From contig DASWQH010000027.1 of the NCBI GenBank assembly GCA_036403815.1, forward strand, positions 62,001 to 126,000: a stretch of DNA of 64,000 nucleotides. Direction: 5' to 3'. The stretch comes from JACVRN01 sp036403815 (GTDB taxonomy: Bacteria > Acidobacteriota > Blastocatellia > Pyrinomonadales > Pyrinomonadaceae). Within the stretch, counting starts at the first letter, position 1, and every line of letters starts with the position of its first letter. The notes below the pieces were generated by a model, which saw nothing but the letters and a program-made list of their open reading frames with translations, made no database searches and had not been told where the DNA came from. A program made the position numbers and the translations under genes. Positions 17,199 through 26,667 of this stretch are shown here, piece by piece.

Positions 17199-18152
17199 AT
17201 GAACATGACTGTGAAAGAAGAAAGCCGGGCTGAAATTCTGGACGGCGCGCGTGTGGCCGAAGAGATAAAGCGCGAGGTCGCAGAAGATGTGGCGCGCATG
17301 AACATGGAACACGGCGTGTACCCGTGCCTGGCAGTCGTTCAGGTCGGAGACGACCCGGCCTCTACCGTGTATGTCGGCAGCAAAGTACGAACATCTAAGG
17401 AGCTTGGTTTGCTTTCCGAACGCCACGCGCTTCCGGAAGACACTACGACCGATGAGCTACTTGAGCTTGTGTACAAGCTCAATGCGCGAGACGATGTGGA
17501 TGGGATTCTGGTTCAACTGCCGCTGCCCAAGGCTGTAGAAGAGCAGCGCGTGATTGAAGCCATAGACCCTATGAAAGATGTGGACGGGTTTCATCCCGTT
17601 AACGTGGGACGACTTGCGTTAGGCCAACAGGTAATTGCGCCGTGTACGCCTGCCGGAATCATAGAGCTTCTTGAGCGCTCCGGTGTAACAATCGCAGGGG
17701 CGCACGCAGTCATAGTCGGGCGCAGCCAGATTGTCGGTCGCCCCGTCGCGCAGCTTTTTCTACAGCGCGACGCGACGGTGACTATCTGTCATTCCAAGAC
17801 GCGCGATTTACCATCGGTCACAAGGCAGGCTGACATTCTCATAGCGGCCATAGGGCGCGCAGGCTTTATACGCGGCGAGCACATCAAGCCGGGTGCGACC
17901 GTCATCGATGTCGGCATCAACCGGATTACTGATAAAGAAATAGCGCGCGAGCTTTTTGGAGACGAGGCGGAGAAGCGTCTTGATGTTATAGCGCGGCGCG
18001 GCTCTACGCTGGTGGGAGATGTTCATCCGGCGGAGGCAGACCGAGTGGCCGGTCGCCGTACGCCTGTGCCGGGCGGCGTAGGGCTTTTGACCGTGGCGAT
18101 GCTCATGCGCAACACAGTGGAAGCTGCGCGCAGGCGTAGGGGTCTCTCTTAA
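17199..18152 (+). CDS. folD: Methylenetetrahydrofolate dehydrogenase / cyclohydrolase
   Basis: The 317-residue protein carries FolD signatures: YVGSK with the catalytic Lys, VDGILVQLPLPK, KDVDGFHPVNVG, PCTPAGIIELL, the NAD(P)-binding VGRSQIVGRPVA, and PVPGGVGLLT. It interconverts 5,10-methylene-THF and 10-formyl-THF in the cytoplasm. Start is uncertain among GTG 17175, ATG 17199 and ATG 17205; 17199 is chosen because AGGA lies upstream at about 17180. It is followed after 6 bases by coaE. Confidence 0.95.
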   Translation: MNMTVKEESRAEILDGARVAEEIKREVAEDVARMNMEHGVYPCLAVVQVGDDPASTVYVGSKVRTSKELGLLSERHALPEDTTTDELLELVYKLNARDDVDGILVQLPLPKAVEEQRVIEAIDPMKDVDGFHPVNVGRLALGQQVIAPCTPAGIIELLERSGVTIAGAHAVIVGRSQIVGRPVAQLFLQRDATVTICHSKTRDLPSVTRQADILIAAIGRAGFIRGEHIKPGATVIDVGINRITDKEIARELFGDEAEKRLDVIARRGSTLVGDVHPAEADRVAGRRTPVPGGVGLLTVAMLMRNTVEAARRRRGLS

Positions 18153-18158
18153 TCCATC

Positions 18159-18782
18159 ATGCTGCGCGTAGGCTTAACCGGCTCAATCGCCGTCGGGAAA
18201 TCGCACGTTGTCGGCCTGCTCAAAGAGCTTGGCTGCCATGTAATTGACGCAGACCAGACGGCGCGCGAGGTGGTAGCGCCTGGCACGGAAGGATTAAAGA
18301 GAGTTGTAGCGGAGTTCGGCGAAGAGGTGTTGCAGGCGGATGGGCAACTTGACAGGGCTAGCTTGGGCGCAATCATCTTCGCGGATAATGAGAAGCGCGA
18401 GTGCCTGAACTCGATTCTCCACCCGCTGATTATCTGCGCGCAGGACGACGAGATGCGCGCTTTCGAAGAGGCAGACCCGGAAGGTATAGGGATAGTTGAC
18501 GCGGCTTTGATGATAGAATCGGGCGGATACAAGCGTTTCGACCATGTAGTTGTGGTACATTGTCGGCCTGAGATTCAAATTGAGCGGCTCATGAAACGCA
18601 ACAATCTTTCTCGCACGGAGGCTTTGCAGCGCATCAATGCACAGATGCCGCAAGAAGAGAAGATGCGCCACGCAGATTTTCTGATTGATACTTCGAAAGA
18701 TTACGACGCTACACGCGAACGCACCATAGAAGTTTTCCGCAAGTTGAAAGCTTTGAGCGAAGAGCAAGCACGCAAGGCTTAA
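18159..18782 (+). CDS. coaE: Dephospho-CoA kinase
   Basis: 207 residues, the usual CoaE length. The P-loop GLTGSIAVGKS is at residues 6-16, followed by DADQTAREVV and later VDAALMIESG and VVVVHCRPEIQIERL with the lid region MKRNNLS. It phosphorylates the 3'-OH of dephospho-CoA, the last step of CoA synthesis. It is tightly coupled to folD (6-base gap). Confidence 0.96.
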   Translation: MLRVGLTGSIAVGKSHVVGLLKELGCHVIDADQTAREVVAPGTEGLKRVVAEFGEEVLQADGQLDRASLGAIIFADNEKRECLNSILHPLIICAQDDEMRAFEEADPEGIGIVDAALMIESGGYKRFDHVVVVHCRPEIQIERLMKRNNLSRTEALQRINAQMPQEEKMRHADFLIDTSKDYDATRERTIEVFRKLKALSEEQARKA

Positions 18783-18798
18783 AAAGCTCTGTTTTAGA

Positions 18799-19009
18799 AG
18801 TCCCGTTAGGGACGTAATGATAATAGCCCAGCGATTTATCGCTGGGTGGTGAAGCAATAAGAATTTCCGCAAGTCCCGTAGGGACGATTGGAAAACTTTG
18901 CCAATTTATTCAGTCGTCCCTACAGGACTCGACAAGCATCCTCGAACTTTCTCCCAGTGCTGAAGCACTGGGCTATTATCAACTGTCCCTCACGGGACAG
19001 AGATAAAGA
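18799..19009. repeat. Composite palindrome (GTCCCGTTAGGGAC and AGCCCAGCG words)
   Basis: The outer words AGTCCCGTTAGGGAC (18799) and GTCCCTCACGGGAC (about 18985-18999) flank CCCGTAGGGAC / GTCCCTACAGG, and an inner pair AATAGCCCAGCGATTTATCGCTGGG and CAGTGCTGAAGCACTGGGCTATT. The words pair with each other over about 210 bases between coaE and the first binding-protein gene. A lone half-copy is at 62892-62909. Confidence 0.75.
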
Positions 19010-19045
19010 CTACTTCTAAAATTTAATCGTGAATCCTACGTCGTT

Positions 19046-20878
19046 ATGAAGAGAGGAAAAGGGCAACCAAACCGGAGACTGGCGAAGTGGCGAACGCGTG
19101 TGGCGGCCTCCTTGCTGCTCATCATATCGCTGACGGGCGGCTGCTTTCTGGATCACGAGGTTGAACCCTTTTACGGTCGCGTTAACGTTCCGCGCGTGCA
19201 GGAGTTTCGCTGGAGCAATGGCGGGTTGCCGCAGACCTTCGACCCGGCACTGGCGGCGGCTGCGCCCGATACGGACTTGATACGCGCCATGTTCGAAGGT
19301 CTGACGGATTATGACTCGAAGACCTTGGCACCCGTTCCAGCGGTGGCAGAGCGATGGGAATCCGCGCCGGACAATCGTGAATGGACTTTCCATCTACGGC
19401 GCGACGCGCGCTGGTCAACCGGCGAGCCGGTCACGGCGCAGGACTTCGTCAACTCATGGAAGCGCACTCTGAAGATGGGAGACACAGCGCCGCATGTGCG
19501 GCTGCTGGCGAACATTATCGGCGCAACGCCCCCGCCTCTGGTCAATGCTGCAAGCACGGCGGAAGCTCAGCCGCAGCCATCGAATCGAGCGGGCGAGAAG
19601 AAAGAGACAAAAGCAGAAGCTAAAAAAGAGAAGTCGCCTGAGCCTCCGCCGCCTCCGCCCTTCGGCGCAGAGGCCGTTGACGATTACACTCTGCGCGTGC
19701 GCCTGACGCGTCCTGACCCGAACTTTCCATCGCTCGTCGCGCATCCGGTTTTCCGTCCGGTGCATGGTGTAGATGCGCCATTGCCCTCGCCCATGCAGGC
19801 GCAGCGCGTCGTCTCGAACGGGGCATTCCAGTTCTCGCGCGCCAACCGCGACGGCGTCACACTGGAACGCGCAGGCAACTATTGGGATGTGCAATCTGTG
19901 AGCCTTCAACGTGTTCAGTTCGTAGCGTCGCAGAATACGGAAGCCGCTCTCTCAGCTTATCGCGCCGGAGAGGTTGACGCGGTGACGAACGCAGGCTTCG
20001 AGCCTCTGGCGATTAAGCTCCTTGCGCCCTACAAAGATTTTCACCGCTCTACATACGGCGCGATTACCTTCTACAGCTTCAACACAGCGATAGCGCCGTT
20101 TGACGACGTGCGCGTGCGCGAAGCCTTAGCGATAGTGATTGACCGAGACCGCATCTGCGAGGACGAGATGGGCGGCGCAACCGAGCCTGCCAGGACTTTT
20201 CTCCCCGCATCTGAAGAGTTGGCTCATGCGGACACTAAACTGCCGACGTTGGAAAAGAATGTGACGCGCGCGCAGGGGCTTATGGCGGCTGCCGGTTTTC
20301 CGCAGGGCAAGGGCTTTCCGGGCATCAGGCTCTTAATCAATCGCAACGAGCAGCAGCGACAGGTAGCCGAGAGTGTGGCCGAGATGTGGCGCACGTCGCT
20401 GGGCATCAAGGTGGAGGTTATCTCCAAACCCTGGGAAGAGTATGAGCAGGCTGTGCGTGCGGGCGATTATGATGTGGTGCGCAGAGGCTTCGTCATGCAG
20501 ACCACGGACGAAGAGACCAACATGCGCCTGATGTTCGATGTGAATCTGGAAGCGAGGGCAATCGAAGCATCATCGGGCGCGACGGAAAAGGCGGAGCCTA
20601 CGGCGAATGCGAACGCAAACCAGAGCGCGCCGAAAGTTGATGAAAAGCGTTTGCCGGAAAAGAGTCTGCCGCTTGCACAGCCTACGGTGCTTTCCGAACA
20701 GCAGGCGCTTCGTGAGTTGCCCGCGATACCTATTTACTTCGCTTCGTCTTACCAGCTTATCAAACCTTATGTCACAGGCTTTGATACAAACCTGCTGGAC
20801 GCGCCGTCCCTGAAACGCGTGCGTATTGATACGGGCTGGCAGCAGCCGAAGCAGACAAGTGTTAGCTGGTATAAATAG
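19046..20878 (+). CDS. Peptide ABC transporter substrate-binding lipoprotein (SBP family 5), divergent
   Basis: A 610-residue OppA/DppA-type protein with a signal peptide and lipobox (LTGGC). Family landmarks are LPQTFDPALA, NREWTFHLRRDARWSTGEP, DFVNSWKRTL and DDVRVREALAIVIDRDRI. Two low-complexity insertions are visible: an Ala/Lys/Glu/Pro stretch ending in six prolines (about residues 170-205) and an Ala/Asn-rich one near 510-540. It is clearly more divergent than the next two binding proteins, which are near-duplicates of each other. Located before the same permease/ATPase genes, it probably binds a different peptide class. Confidence 0.88.
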   Translation: MKRGKGQPNRRLAKWRTRVAASLLLIISLTGGCFLDHEVEPFYGRVNVPRVQEFRWSNGGLPQTFDPALAAAAPDTDLIRAMFEGLTDYDSKTLAPVPAVAERWESAPDNREWTFHLRRDARWSTGEPVTAQDFVNSWKRTLKMGDTAPHVRLLANIIGATPPPLVNAASTAEAQPQPSNRAGEKKETKAEAKKEKSPEPPPPPPFGAEAVDDYTLRVRLTRPDPNFPSLVAHPVFRPVHGVDAPLPSPMQAQRVVSNGAFQFSRANRDGVTLERAGNYWDVQSVSLQRVQFVASQNTEAALSAYRAGEVDAVTNAGFEPLAIKLLAPYKDFHRSTYGAITFYSFNTAIAPFDDVRVREALAIVIDRDRICEDEMGGATEPARTFLPASEELAHADTKLPTLEKNVTRAQGLMAAAGFPQGKGFPGIRLLINRNEQQRQVAESVAEMWRTSLGIKVEVISKPWEEYEQAVRAGDYDVVRRGFVMQTTDEETNMRLMFDVNLEARAIEASSGATEKAEPTANANANQSAPKVDEKRLPEKSLPLAQPTVLSEQQALRELPAIPIYFASSYQLIKPYVTGFDTNLLDAPSLKRVRIDTGWQQPKQTSVSWYK

Positions 20879-21225
20879 GAATCGAACGGATATATTTACG
20901 ATAAATAGGAAAGCAACGCGCCCGCCACTCTTGAGCATCGGTTAAGTAGTCGTCTGCTCTAGAGGATGCATCTTGAAAAACGAAGCCGCCGCGTGATAAC
21001 GTGTGGCCTTCCGTACCCCCCGTTAGAACAGGATAAAGTTCAACTCTCCCCGTCCTGAGGTAGTTTGATAGAAAAGTGATGAGGATAAACCCTCAGACCC
21101 TCTGTCGGCGCGGATAGCCCGGACGGTTTTGTTGGTTTCGCGGCCATGACAGGCTCGCGATGCTCTCGAAACCGGCTGGCGTGCAGATGTGTTTTTGAAG
21201 ACCGTAGAGGAGGTTCAAAAAGCCT
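20879..21225 (+). other. Gene-free leader with hairpins upstream of second binding protein
   Basis: No gene is supported in these 347 bases. Two stems are visible: CTGAGG/CCTCAG around 21055-21094, and GGTTTCG (21134-21140) with CGAAACC (21167-21173). The ribosome site GGAGG of the next gene is at about 21209. A structured 5' leader is possible; no known riboswitch class is recognised. Confidence 0.4.
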
Positions 21226-23202
21226 GTGTATACCTGTCGCTCGAACAAACAAAGTCTTGGCGCTCTGCTGCTCCTTGCATCAATAGTCGCAGCAGGTTGT
21301 TCGGCGGCAGCAAAAAACGAACCTTACTTCGGAAAGATTCAACCCCCTGAAGGGCAAGTCCTGCGCTACATCACCGGCGCAGAGCCGCAGACCCTTGACC
21401 CTCAATACATGACCGGAGTCCCGGAGTCCCGCATTGCCGTCGCTCTCTTTGACGGGCTGGTAGAGTATGAAGAAGTAAGCATGAAGCCGCGCCCGTCGCT
21501 CGCCACAAGCTGGGAGGTAAGCCCGGACGGAACAGTCTGGACATTTCACCTGCGCGATAATGCGAAGTGGACGGACGGCGCTCCTCTGAATGCGAATGAC
21601 TTCGTCTATTCATGGCGTCGAGCACTCTCTGCCGGTTTTGCTGCGCCTTATGCCAGCATGATGCACATCGTCAGGAACGGTAAAGCCTACAACAGTCTTT
21701 CAGCCTTCGTGCGCGACCCACGCACAGGAAAGTTTGCCACCGAAAGTGACTTCGAGCGTGCTCAAGCGAGCGGCGAAGTCTCATTCACGGGCGCTGAGCC
21801 TCAAAGATTTGAAAAAGGCAGCGGCGAGAGCGAGCCGGGCAAAGAGAAGTATCTCTTTGTGCCAGCCGATGCGGAAGATCGCGCGAAGCAGGTGAGCGGC
21901 GATCAGTCTAAGAATAGACCCGGCGATGCAGCTCTGGGTCGTTTTCTGGAAGGGAAAGAGTTTCTGCCGGTCACGAAAGAGTATGTGGGCGTGCGCGCTC
22001 TTGATGATTACACCTTTCAGGTGACGCTGGAAACGCCGACCGCTTATTTCATCAAGATGCTCTACCACAATTTTTTCCGCGCCGTCCCTCAACAGGCGAT
22101 TGAGAAGTGGGGAGACCAGTTGTGGGTCAAGCCCGGCCACATCATCACGTCGGGAGCGTTCCGGCTCTCCGAGTGGTCGCCTTATGAGAAGATTGTAGTC
22201 GAGCGCAATCCTCTGTTCTGGGACAACGCCAATACGAAGCTTGACAAGATTATCTTCCCGGCGACCGAGCAGCTAACCACCTCTATGAACCTGTACAAAT
22301 CAGGCGAGGTGGATTGCACGCAGTCCAATCAGGTTCCTCCGGCCTGGCGCAACCAGCTCAAGGCGACGAAGAAGGATTACAAGTTCGGCCCCTTTCTTTA
22401 CATAGAATTCATGGCGATCAATACGGCCATCAAGCCGCTTGACGATGCGCGCGTCAGACGTGCGATTAGCATGTCTATAAACAGGCAGATTCTGGCAGAC
22501 CAGGCTCCGGGCAGACTGCCTTTGACCGCCTTCACTCCGCAGATAGAAGGCTACGAGAACGCGAAGGGCAACGACTTCAACCCGGATAAAGCCCGCCAGT
22601 TGTTGACAGAGGCCGGTTACCCGAACGGCAAAGGCTTTCCGCAGATAGAGCTTCTATACAACACGGCAGAGTCTAATAAACAGACGATGGAGTTTATTCA
22701 GGCGATGCTCAAGAGGGAACTGAACATACAGGTCGAACTGACGAATGTGGAATGGCGCGTCTATCTGGATAGAACAAAAAACACCCGCAGGGACTTCAAA
22801 GGCTTAGCGCGGCGCGGCTGGAACGGCGACTACGTTGACCCTTATACCTTCCTTGAGCTGATGACGAGCGCGTCCGACAACAATGGAACCGGCTGGTCGG
22901 ACAAGAAGTACGACGCGATGCTGCACGCTTCGAGCGCCGAGCTTGACCCGGCACGCCGCGCAAAGCTGTTGCAGGATGCAGAAAGCTACATGCTTGAGCA
23001 GCAGCCCATCATTCCTCTCTTCATAGGCCCCACTTCGTTTGTCTGCAAGCCGTATGTGAAGAACCTTGTGCCGAACCTGCTGGATCAGCACGACTGGCGC
23101 GGCGTCTACATTGACCACAACATCACGGCGGAATCTTTAGGCGTCGCCGAAGCAACATGGAATAGCAAATACTTCGCTCTCTTTAGCCACCCGAGTTTTT
23201 AG
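21226..23202 (+). CDS. Peptide ABC transporter substrate-binding lipoprotein (SBP family 5), paralogue A
   Basis: 658 residues from a GTG at 21226 with GGAGG about 12 bases upstream. A signal peptide and lipobox (VAAGC) are followed by SBP_bac_5 landmarks: GAEPQTLDPQYMTG, TVWTFHLRDNAKWTDGAP, NDFVYSWRRAL, ITSGAFRLSEW and DDARVRRAISMSINRQI. An insertion around residues 165-235, rich in Gly, Glu and Lys, is shared with paralogue B and absent from typical OppA. It is a periplasmic, lipid-anchored oligopeptide receptor of the importer encoded downstream. Identity with the next gene is very high in patches. Confidence 0.93.
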   Translation: MYTCRSNKQSLGALLLLASIVAAGCSAAAKNEPYFGKIQPPEGQVLRYITGAEPQTLDPQYMTGVPESRIAVALFDGLVEYEEVSMKPRPSLATSWEVSPDGTVWTFHLRDNAKWTDGAPLNANDFVYSWRRALSAGFAAPYASMMHIVRNGKAYNSLSAFVRDPRTGKFATESDFERAQASGEVSFTGAEPQRFEKGSGESEPGKEKYLFVPADAEDRAKQVSGDQSKNRPGDAALGRFLEGKEFLPVTKEYVGVRALDDYTFQVTLETPTAYFIKMLYHNFFRAVPQQAIEKWGDQLWVKPGHIITSGAFRLSEWSPYEKIVVERNPLFWDNANTKLDKIIFPATEQLTTSMNLYKSGEVDCTQSNQVPPAWRNQLKATKKDYKFGPFLYIEFMAINTAIKPLDDARVRRAISMSINRQILADQAPGRLPLTAFTPQIEGYENAKGNDFNPDKARQLLTEAGYPNGKGFPQIELLYNTAESNKQTMEFIQAMLKRELNIQVELTNVEWRVYLDRTKNTRRDFKGLARRGWNGDYVDPYTFLELMTSASDNNGTGWSDKKYDAMLHASSAELDPARRAKLLQDAESYMLEQQPIIPLFIGPTSFVCKPYVKNLVPNLLDQHDWRGVYIDHNITAESLGVAEATWNSKYFALFSHPSF

Positions 23203-23243
23203 TTTGGTAATGGCGTACAGAAAAGTTCGCAGGAGTTAATGAC

Positions 23244-25241
23244 ATGATGACCGTTCGCACGAAACAGCTAAGACTGGTTGCACTGCTGCTGGCAGTAGCT
23301 ATTGTCAGCGCCGCCTGCTCCGCAAGCGCGAAGAATGAGCCTTACTTCGGCAAGGTTCAGCCGCCCGAAGGGCAGGTCTTGCGCTACATCTCTGGCGCAG
23401 AGCCGCAGACCTTAGACCCGCAGTACATGACCGGGCAACCGGAATCGCGCATCGCCGGTGCAATCTTCGACGGGCTGGTCGATTACACGGAAGAGACTAT
23501 GAAGCCGCGTCCGTCGCTGGCTACAAGTTGGGATGTGAACGCGGACGGAACAGTCTGGACATTTCACCTGCGCAAGGATGCGAAGTGGACGGACGGCGCT
23601 CCTCTGAATGCGAATGACTTCGTCTATTCATGGCGTCGTGCGCTTTCGCCGGAGTTTGCAGCCCCATACGCGAGCCTCATGTATGTGGTCAAATTCTCAG
23701 AAGCCTATAACAATAATTCGGCGTTCGTGCGCGACCCGCAGACGGGCAAGTACGCCACAGAGGGCGACCTTGAACGCGCGGGCACAAACAGCCCCATAAC
23801 TTTTACGGGCGCAGAGCCGGAGAAATTCGATAAAGCCTCACCCGCTTCTACGGCTACACAGGCTGCACCAGCAGAAGGAGCAAAGGCGAAAGAGAAGTAC
23901 TTATTTGTTCCAGCCGATGCCGCAGAGCGCGATAAGCTCGCGAACGGCGATCCGGCGAAGAGTAAACCGGCGAAGCCCGAACTGGCGCGCTTTATACTGG
24001 GCAAAGAGTTCCTGCCTGTGACCAAAGAGCATGTTGGAGTGATGGCGCTGGATGATTACACATTTCAGGTAACGCTCGAATCGCCCACGGCCTACTTCAT
24101 AAAAATAGTGCTGCACCAGTTCTTCCGTCCTGTACCCAGACAGGCGATTGAGAAATGGGGAGACCAGCAGTGGGTCAAGGTGGGGCATCTGGTTACATCC
24201 GGCGCGTTCAAGGTCGAATCGTGGCAGCCTTACGAGAAGATAGTCCTCGTGCGCAATCCTACGTTCTGGGATAACGCGAACACGAAGCTCGATAAGATTA
24301 TCTTTCCCGCCACGGAACAACTGACGACGGCTATGAATCTATACAAGTCCGGCGAGATTGATTGCACGCAGTCGAACGAAGTGCCCCCGCCGTGGCGGAA
24401 CCAGATGAAGGAGACCAAGAAGGACTACAAGTTCGGGCCGTATCTACAGATTGAATATCTGGCAATCAACACGAAGCTTCCGCCTTTGAACGATCCGAAA
24501 GTCCGCCGTGCCCTGAGCGCCGCTGTGAATCGTCAAATCATAGCCGACCAGGCTCCGGGCAGAATGCCGCTCACCGCTTTCACGCCGCAGATGGAGGGCT
24601 ATCAAAACGCAGAGGGCGACGGTTACAACCCAGACCTAGCGCGTAAGCTACTGGCCGAAGCCGGATTTCCAAACGGCAAGGGCTTCCCGGAAATAGAGAT
24701 TCTTTACAACACCGCAGAGTCTAACAAGCAGACGCAGGAGCTTGTGCAGGCGATGCTTAAAAAAGAGCTGAACATTAAGATTGAGCTGACGAACGTGGAA
24801 TGGCGCGTTTATCTTGAAAAGACACGCAGCACCAAGATGGAGTTCAAAGGGCTGGCGCGACGCGGCTGGATTGGCGATTACGTTGACCCGAACACGTTCC
24901 TGGATTTGATGACCACAGCCTCGGCTAACAACGGCACGGGCTGGGCTGATAAGAAGTATGACGAGATGCTGATGGCGGCCAACGCCGAGACGGACAACGA
25001 AAAGCGCATGGGGATGCTGCGCGATTCCGAAAGCTACATGCTGAAGCAGCAGCCCATCATCCCGCTGTTCGTAGGCCCCAGCTCTTTCATGTGCAAGCCG
25101 TATGTGAAGAACCTTGTACCGAACCTACTGGATCAGCACGACTGGCGCGGCGTCTACATTGACCACAACATCACGGCGGAATCTTTAGGCGTCGCGGCAG
25201 TGTCGTGGAGAAGCAGGTTCTTCGGCTTCCTGAGTCGTTAA
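23244..25241 (+). CDS. Peptide ABC transporter substrate-binding lipoprotein (SBP family 5), paralogue B
   Basis: 665 residues from ATG 23244 (or 23247) with AGGAG upstream. Lipobox VSAAC. Same landmarks as paralogue A (GAEPQTLDPQYMTG, TVWTFHLRKDAKWTDG, NDFVYSWRRAL, NDPKVRRALSAAVNRQI) and the same Ala/Lys/Glu-rich insertion, here slightly longer. The stretches at 23578-23638 and 25129-25195 are identical at DNA level to 21560-21620 and 23081-23147, pointing to tandem duplication with later gene conversion. The permease gene starts 27 bases after its stop. Confidence 0.93.
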   Translation: MMTVRTKQLRLVALLLAVAIVSAACSASAKNEPYFGKVQPPEGQVLRYISGAEPQTLDPQYMTGQPESRIAGAIFDGLVDYTEETMKPRPSLATSWDVNADGTVWTFHLRKDAKWTDGAPLNANDFVYSWRRALSPEFAAPYASLMYVVKFSEAYNNNSAFVRDPQTGKYATEGDLERAGTNSPITFTGAEPEKFDKASPASTATQAAPAEGAKAKEKYLFVPADAAERDKLANGDPAKSKPAKPELARFILGKEFLPVTKEHVGVMALDDYTFQVTLESPTAYFIKIVLHQFFRPVPRQAIEKWGDQQWVKVGHLVTSGAFKVESWQPYEKIVLVRNPTFWDNANTKLDKIIFPATEQLTTAMNLYKSGEIDCTQSNEVPPPWRNQMKETKKDYKFGPYLQIEYLAINTKLPPLNDPKVRRALSAAVNRQIIADQAPGRMPLTAFTPQMEGYQNAEGDGYNPDLARKLLAEAGFPNGKGFPEIEILYNTAESNKQTQELVQAMLKKELNIKIELTNVEWRVYLEKTRSTKMEFKGLARRGWIGDYVDPNTFLDLMTTASANNGTGWADKKYDEMLMAANAETDNEKRMGMLRDSESYMLKQQPIIPLFVGPSSFMCKPYVKNLVPNLLDQHDWRGVYIDHNITAESLGVAAVSWRSRFFGFLSR

Positions 25242-25268
25242 TACTTTTAAGCTTCGAGGCAAAAGGTC

Positions 25269-26651
25269 ATGCTCAAGTTCATCATACGACGCCTGATGGT
25301 CATCTTTCCGATGGTGCTGCTGGTCATCACCCTGACGTGGGTCTTGATTCGCTTGGCTCCAGGCAACTTCTATTCGCAGCCGAAGGCGTTACCTGCTGCC
25401 GTCGAAAAGAACATACGCGCCAAGTACGGACTGGATAAGCCGTGGTATGTGCAGTACGGCAAGACCATGTGGCAAATCTTAGGCGGCGACTTCGGCTTCT
25501 CGCGCCAGTACCCGGAACAGACCGTCAACGAGATTCTGGCAAGAGCTTTACCTGTATCGGCAACCATAGGGCTTGCCGCTTATTTGATTGCGCTCGTGAC
25601 CGGACTCTTCTTCGGCACGGTGGCTGCGCTCAAACAGAACTCCTCGCTCGACTATAGCTCTATGGCGGCGGCTATGCTCGGCATCAGTGTCCCTAATTTT
25701 GTGCTGGGGCCGATACTTGTACTTGTGTTTGCGCTCACGCTCTACTGGCTGCCAGCCGCGCGCTGGGATTGGCTGGTAGAGTTCGGGCCTTTCCCGTGGC
25801 TGAAGTATGTCTTGTGGGGCATCTTCGTTCTTCTTGTATTAGGCGTCGCCGCGTTTTCGATTTACAGGTTCGCTGTGCATCGCAGCAGCCCAGACCGTTT
25901 AGTAGAAGATAAATCCGAGGCGGCCTCAAGCTGGGTCGTTACCGCTATAGGCTTCGTGCTCGGAAACGTCATTCTGGGATTGCTGGCTCTGCTCTTCGTC
26001 AAGGGCGTGAGCCTTGGGCAGACGGGCGTTGCGCTGCCCGTCATAGCGCTCGTCCTGGTCATACTGGCCGTCATCTTCGGTTTATGGTTTGCGCGTCGCT
26101 CGCATTCGGTGCTGCTTGAGTCGCTGGTTTACGGCATCATTGCGGCAGCCGTTCCGCCGCTTCTGGCGCTGCTGGTTCGTATGCTCAGTGGTCTTTTCCA
26201 GTTGACGGCGCAGGTCGGCCCGTTCGGCATCCCGCGCTTCCGTTACATCATCCTGCCCGCCATCACGCTGGCCGCCGTCTACATGGCTTACATCGCTCGC
26301 CTGACTCGCGCAGGCATGCTAGAGGTTTTAAGAAAAGACTACATTCGCACGGCGCGGGCGAAGGGCTTGAAGGAGCGCGCTGTAATTATTCGTCACGCGA
26401 TGCGCGGCGGCATCCTGCCCGTAGTGAGTTACACGGGGCCTGCGCTGGCGTTTCTGGTGGGCGGGACTGTGGTGGTCGAGCGCATCTTTGCTCTGCCGGG
26501 GCTGGGGAACTACCTTATCAACGCCGCGCTCAACCGGGACGAGCCGTTGCTGCTGGGCATCACTGCCTTTATCTCTACCATCATCTTGCTCTTCAATCTA
26601 CTTGTTGACATCGCGTACGCGTACATTGATCCGCGTATCAGGTACAGTTAA
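25269..26651 (+). CDS. Peptide ABC transporter permease (DppB/OppB family) with a central membrane insertion
   Basis: The 460-residue protein begins as a normal DppB (IRRLMVIFPMVLLVITLTWVL, then KYGLDKPWYVQYGKT and LPVSATIGLAAYLIA) and ends with the normal EAA-loop region (MLEVLRKDYIRTARAKGL, about 350-367) and GGTVVVERIFALPGLG. Usual members are about 310-340 residues. The excess lies at about residues 175-318, between LPAARWDW and the FRYIILPAITL helix. This insertion contains about four predicted membrane segments (near 179-201, 222-244, 254-275, 286-306). It remains in frame with native codon usage. With the 26668 gene it forms the translocation pore. Confidence 0.92.
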   Translation: MLKFIIRRLMVIFPMVLLVITLTWVLIRLAPGNFYSQPKALPAAVEKNIRAKYGLDKPWYVQYGKTMWQILGGDFGFSRQYPEQTVNEILARALPVSATIGLAAYLIALVTGLFFGTVAALKQNSSLDYSSMAAAMLGISVPNFVLGPILVLVFALTLYWLPAARWDWLVEFGPFPWLKYVLWGIFVLLVLGVAAFSIYRFAVHRSSPDRLVEDKSEAASSWVVTAIGFVLGNVILGLLALLFVKGVSLGQTGVALPVIALVLVILAVIFGLWFARRSHSVLLESLVYGIIAAAVPPLLALLVRMLSGLFQLTAQVGPFGIPRFRYIILPAITLAAVYMAYIARLTRAGMLEVLRKDYIRTARAKGLKERAVIIRHAMRGGILPVVSYTGPALAFLVGGTVVVERIFALPGLGNYLINAALNRDEPLLLGITAFISTIILLFNLLVDIAYAYIDPRIRYS

Positions 26652-26667
26652 GGGAGGCGGATTCACG

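Noticed and set aside
26488..26667. Upstream 60-codon extension of the DppC-like permease
   Set aside because: It overlaps the DppB-like coding sequence in another frame; the ATG at 26668 has a good ribosome site.
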